Assembly: GCF_001999245.1 (NCBI RefSeq)
Contig: NZ_CP019630.1
Span: forward strand, 4,741,001-4,805,000
Length of the DNA: 64,000 nt
Reading direction: 5' to 3'
Source: Roseibium algicola
GTDB lineage: Bacteria > Pseudomonadota > Alphaproteobacteria > Rhizobiales > Stappiaceae
Below the pieces are notes generated by a model, which saw only the letters and a list, made by a program, of their open reading frames with translations, ran no database searches and was not told where the DNA came from. The translations under genes were made by a program, and so were the position numbers. Below, one piece after another: positions 61,147 to 64,000 of the stretch (positions are counted from its first letter, which is position 1; each line of letters starts with the position of its first letter).

Positions 61147-61953
61147 CTACTCGCTGATCTGGCCAGCCATGACCGAGATCGTTTCCACGTAGACACTGGC
61201 CTTGTTCCATTGCTTGAGAACGTTGTAATTGGCAGTGCCCGGGCCCCAGCCCTGGCCGCGGCGCCAGCCTTTCTGCGCAAGATAATTTGCGGTGGAAGCC
61301 AACACATCGGGGATCGAGCGGATCAGGTCCTTGCGGCCGTCGCGGTCATAATCGACCGCATAACGGACATAGCTGGTGGCGAGAAACTGGGTCTGGCCGA
61401 GTTCGCCGGCCCAGGCACCCTTCATTTCGGCCGGCTGCATGTCACGGCCCTGCACGATCTTGAGCGCGGCGACCAGTTCGGCGGTGAAGAAATCGGACCG
61501 GCGGCAATCATAGGCCAGCGTGGCAAGGGATTGCAGGACCGGCATGTTGCCGGAGAAGCTGCCGTAGTTGGTTTCAAGCCCCCAGATCGCCAGCAGTACA
61601 GGTGCTGGAACACCGTATTTCTTTTCGATGCCACGGAAGATGCGGGCGTAGGTCTTGCCGAGCTGCTTGCCCCGCCGGATCATCGCGTTGTTGACCCGCT
61701 TGGCATAGAACTGGTTGAAGCTGAGCTTGAAGGATTTCTGGTTCCGGTCGAGCGAGACCACCTTCTTGTTGTATTTCACGTTCTTGAGGGACGATTCAAC
61801 GACCCTTTTCTTAAGGCCGTAGCTTTGGGAATTTGCAATGAACGACTGTTTCCAGGCTTCGAAACCACCCGGGCCATTGCCGCAGCTTGCACTCCAGGCA
61901 GAAGGTGCGGACAGAAGAACAAAACCAAAGACGAATGCAGAAAGGAGGCGCAT
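61147..61953 (-). CDS. Lytic murein transglycosylase (MltB-like, SLT_2)
   Basis: 268 residues from the ATG at 61953, with a signal peptide ending at SAWSA-SC (residue 22); Cys24 is not in a lipobox. Catalytic Glu127 lies in LAIWGLETNYG, the MltB-type motif, followed by GELGQTQFLATSYVRYAVDY in the substrate groove. It cleaves peptidoglycan. With the flagellar FlgJ here lacking a muramidase domain, it could open the wall for the flagellar rod, but that is only inference. Confidence 0.9.
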   Translation of the reverse strand: MRLLSAFVFGFVLLSAPSAWSASCGNGPGGFEAWKQSFIANSQSYGLKKRVVESSLKNVKYNKKVVSLDRNQKSFKLSFNQFYAKRVNNAMIRRGKQLGKTYARIFRGIEKKYGVPAPVLLAIWGLETNYGSFSGNMPVLQSLATLAYDCRRSDFFTAELVAALKIVQGRDMQPAEMKGAWAGELGQTQFLATSYVRYAVDYDRDGRKDLIRSIPDVLASTANYLAQKGWRRGQGWGPGTANYNVLKQWNKASVYVETISVMAGQISE

Positions 61954-62085
61954 CGAATCCCCGCTGGGCCAATATAAGATTACCGGCATTCTATCCGAAA
62001 AAGCGGTAGCGTCATCCGGCAGATACAGGAAAAAGAGGTGTGTGGGCGGACAAATCCGGTTACGTCTTTTCCGGTTGTCGCAAAA

Positions 62086-62850
62086 TCAGGGGTCGTGCCG
62101 GATGAAGTGGCTGTGAGATGGCGCGCCCGGGCTAAGGGTGCCGGCGCGGTCGAATTCGCTGTCGGCATTGAAGCTGATCTTCGGCAGCGTTTCGAACCTT
62201 GCGATCGTCTTCCGATGGCCTTCGATCTCGTTTTGAAGTCGCGTTTCCAGGTCTTCCCGTGCCGCCCCCTTGTGATAACCGTGAACACCGTGGACGATCC
62301 TGGGAACCAGAACATCGAAACCCAGATAGCGCAGTGTGTAGGCGAGCGGCCAAAGCAGCATCTGAATGTCGCCTTCCTTGCCGTTGTGGGCACTTTCGCT
62401 CGCCTTGGAGCCGGTCGTGACACAGAAGAGAACGGGCTTGTTCCTGAAATGGCCGGTATCGAAACGGTTGGAAGTGTCGTGCAGGCCGCCGTTGGCCAGC
62501 ACGCGCTCGCACCAGCCCTTCAGGATGGCAGGTGGGGCGAACCACCAGACCGGAAAATGCAACACGATCCGGTCCGCCAGGCGCAGCTTCTCGACTTCTT
62601 CCGTAATGACCGCGGGAAGGTTCCCGGTTTTTGAGGCAGCTTCCTGCGTTTTCAGGACGTCATAAGGTTCGGTGACGATCTCCTCTGCATAGTGCACTGC
62701 GCGCTCCGCCGGATCAAAGCCAAGCTGGTAGAGGTCTGACCAAAGCACCTCATCGCCTTCAGCTCGGCACGCGGCTTCGGTTGCGCGCGCCCAGGCAGCA
62801 TTGAAGGAAGTCTGAGCAGGGTGGGCGAGAACGATGAGGGTGGTGGTCAC
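62086..62850 (-). CDS. NAD(P)H-dependent oxidoreductase, flavodoxin-like quinone reductase family
   Basis: 254 residues. LIVLAHPAQTSFNAAWA at 5-21 is the FMN phosphate-binding start, and FPVWWFAPPAILKGWCERVL near 107-126 is the flavin/NAD(P)H loop of NQO1/KefF-type enzymes. Two-electron reduction of quinones or similar compounds in the cytoplasm is expected. No linked regulator. Confidence 0.88.
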   Translation of the reverse strand: MTTTLIVLAHPAQTSFNAAWARATEAACRAEGDEVLWSDLYQLGFDPAERAVHYAEEIVTEPYDVLKTQEAASKTGNLPAVITEEVEKLRLADRIVLHFPVWWFAPPAILKGWCERVLANGGLHDTSNRFDTGHFRNKPVLFCVTTGSKASESAHNGKEGDIQMLLWPLAYTLRYLGFDVLVPRIVHGVHGYHKGAAREDLETRLQNEIEGHRKTIARFETLPKISFNADSEFDRAGTLSPGAPSHSHFIRHDP

Positions 62851-62930
62851 GCGGTGGGGTCTTCCGGAATGAGCGACAAATCAGGTAACGGGCCACACCC
62901 TAAACGGTCTTTTCCGGCCTGGAAATGAGA

Positions 62931-62968
62931 ACGGGCACGATGCTCGGGGAGCGAGACATCGTGCCCGT
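62931..62968 (-). terminator. Second hairpin downstream of flgH
   Basis: Perfect 12-bp arms (ACGGGCACGATG with its complement) around a 14-nt loop, with a pyrimidine-rich tail on the minus strand. Confidence 0.6.
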
Positions 62969-62979
62969 CATCAGCCGGG

Positions 62980-63008
62980 CCGGCGACGCTTCTAGAACGC
63001 GTCGCCGG
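62980..63008 (-). terminator. First hairpin downstream of flgH
   Basis: Perfect 10-bp arms (CCGGCGACGC with its complement) and a 9-nt loop lie 31 bases beyond the flgH stop. It has no T-run of its own and acts in tandem with the next hairpin. Confidence 0.6.
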
Positions 63009-63039
63009 ATTCGGCCGGGGGACTGTGAAAGGTTTGGGA

Positions 63040-63789
63040 TCAGAAGGGGAGCAGGATATCCAGCACCTGGTTGCCGACCCGTGGCTGTTGGACATCGGTA
63101 ATCTGGCCGCGGCCACCATATCCGATCCGTGCTTCGGCGATCTGCTCGCTGGCGATGCGGTTATCCGACGTAATGTCTTCAGGTCTGACGATACCGGCGA
63201 CGATCAGCTCGCGGACTTCGAAGTTCACACGAACTTCCTGACGGCCTTCGATCACCATGTTGCCGTTCGGCAGAACCTGGGTCACCACGGCGGCGACGGT
63301 GGTCTGCAGGACTTCGTTGCGGTCAACGCTGCCGTCGCCCGAGAAGCTGGAGTTGCTGTTGACGTTGGCAAGGTCGCTGGCGGCAGAACTTGCCGGCAGG
63401 AAGATGGTGTCGATTGCCGTTCCGAGTGCACCACCAACATCGGCACCGCTGGACTCAGACCGGCTCCGCTCGGTCTTGTTGTCGATCTCGGCCTGGTCGT
63501 CGATGGTGACGACGACCGTCAGGATGTCGCCAACCTGGCTGGCGCGCTGGTCCTTGAAGAAGGCGCGGCTGCCGGACTGCCACAGCGAATTCGGATTGTA
63601 ATGGGCCTGCTGCGGTTCCGGCATGGGCATCTGCACGGGCCGGTAACCCGGAGTGGTGGTCGGATCCTGAATGGCGTTCAGGGCTGGCTGCTGGCCAACA
63701 TTTGCGAGTTTGTCGGCAGTGCCGCACCCCGCGGCGAGGGCTGAAAGGGCGATGCTTGCCAGCAGTTGTCTGGGAAAGGTGCTCAGCAT
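63040..63789 (-). CDS. flgH: Flagellar L-ring lipoprotein FlgH
   Basis: 249 residues. The lipobox LAAGC places the lipidated Cys at 22. Family blocks: SLWQSGSRAFFKDQRASQVG near the N-terminus, GDILTVVVTIDDQAEIDN, and the C-terminal ARIGYGGRGQITDVQQPRVG. It forms the outer-membrane L-ring. It directly abuts the flgA stop codon. Confidence 0.94.
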   Translation of the reverse strand: MLSTFPRQLLASIALSALAAGCGTADKLANVGQQPALNAIQDPTTTPGYRPVQMPMPEPQQAHYNPNSLWQSGSRAFFKDQRASQVGDILTVVVTIDDQAEIDNKTERSRSESSGADVGGALGTAIDTIFLPASSAASDLANVNSNSSFSGDGSVDRNEVLQTTVAAVVTQVLPNGNMVIEGRQEVRVNFEVRELIVAGIVRPEDITSDNRIASEQIAEARIGYGGRGQITDVQQPRVGNQVLDILLPF

Positions 63790-64000
63790 TTAATTTTTCT
63801 CGCTGTTCAAGCTTGCAACAATCGGATTGGCGGCGTGAACGCGTACTTGGCCGCGGGAGGTAATCGTCGCCGGCACGATACGCCGCGACTGCAGGTTCAT
63901 GACGTCGATCACGTCGCCCTTGGCGCCGGTATCCATGGCCTGGGCCCGTGAAGTCAGCTTCATGCCCGGCATGACATAGGTGACAGTGATCTTCTCACCG
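63790..64000 (-). CDS. flgA: Flagellar P-ring assembly chaperone FlgA (partial, 5' end beyond window)
   Basis: The last ~69 codons of flgA are visible. VTYVMPGMKLTSRAQAMDTG, GDVIDVMNLQSRRI and GQVRV form the C-terminal FlgA/SAF-type domain. FlgA assists P-ring (FlgI) assembly in the periplasm. The TAA (63790-63792) touches the flgH start, as in the conserved flgA-flgH order. Confidence 0.88.
   Translation of the reverse strand, partial: GEKITVTYVMPGMKLTSRAQAMDTGAKGDVIDVMNLQSRRIVPATITSRGQVRVHAANPIVASLNSEKN

Overview
The window reads as chromosome of a marine, polarly growing alphaproteobacterium of the order Hyphomicrobiales (Rhizobiales), most like Roseibium/Labrenzia (Stappiaceae). This placement is inferred from gene content: a giant GPR/RgsE-like polar growth protein, the alphaproteobacterial flagellar regulators FlaF, FlbT and FliX, a zinc-less DksA, a DgcN/DgcA D-glutamate pair and a TRAP transporter. 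No rRNA, tRNA, CRISPR array, intact transposon or prophage was seen.

Layout. 1-4.0 kb: truncated cheZ (minus), an MFS exporter, and the dgcN-dgcA operon (minus). 4.1-8.8 kb: a four-gene Mla/MCE-type lipid ABC transporter (STAS-MlaE permease, ATPase, long MlaD, auxiliary lipoprotein). 9.0-12.3 kb: a periplasmic ClpP/crotonase-like protein with an SH3 domain, then an AraC regulator divergent from a short-chain dehydrogenase. 12.4-15.9 kb: dctPQM TRAP operon divergent from a MarR regulator, with a twin operator between them. 16.0-16.5 kb: a GIY-YIG nuclease gene flanked by inverted copies of a 53-base repeat. 16.8-22.5 kb: the 1924-residue GPR-like protein. 22.8-28.3 kb: a small unknown protein, an Hpt protein, an adrenodoxin-type ferredoxin, an MFS/AraC divergent pair, UspA, and a SABATH-family methyltransferase.

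28.3-39.2 kb is a mostly minus-strand run. A CoxE-like VWA protein and a MoxR AAA ATPase lie at its two ends. Between them are a sugar/glycosyltransferase trio, a repeat-rich autotransporter, the YcjF/YcjX pair, SixA and a small secreted protein.

39.4-58.1 kb and 63.0-64.0 kb form a flagellar region: flgE-flgK-flgL (plus); flaF, flbT and three tandem flagellins (minus); a FlaG-like protein, an FlgN-like protein, flgJ (rod-binding part) and flgI (minus); fliX (plus); and flgH-flgA (minus). Embedded in it are an RHH protein, a VOC/GDH3/GMC redox operon, dksA, a periplasmic cyclic-nucleotide phosphodiesterase, a lytic transglycosylase and a quinone reductase.

Regulatory structure read directly from the sequence is the most interesting part. 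Two flagellin leaders carry hairpins with the same AGGAA loop and the same 31-nt distance to the start codon but unrelated stem sequences. Sigma-54-type promoters precede flgE and flgI, each with a GGCA/TGCC dyad 112-124 bases upstream. A perfect 17-bp hairpin sits at the dctP/dctQ junction.
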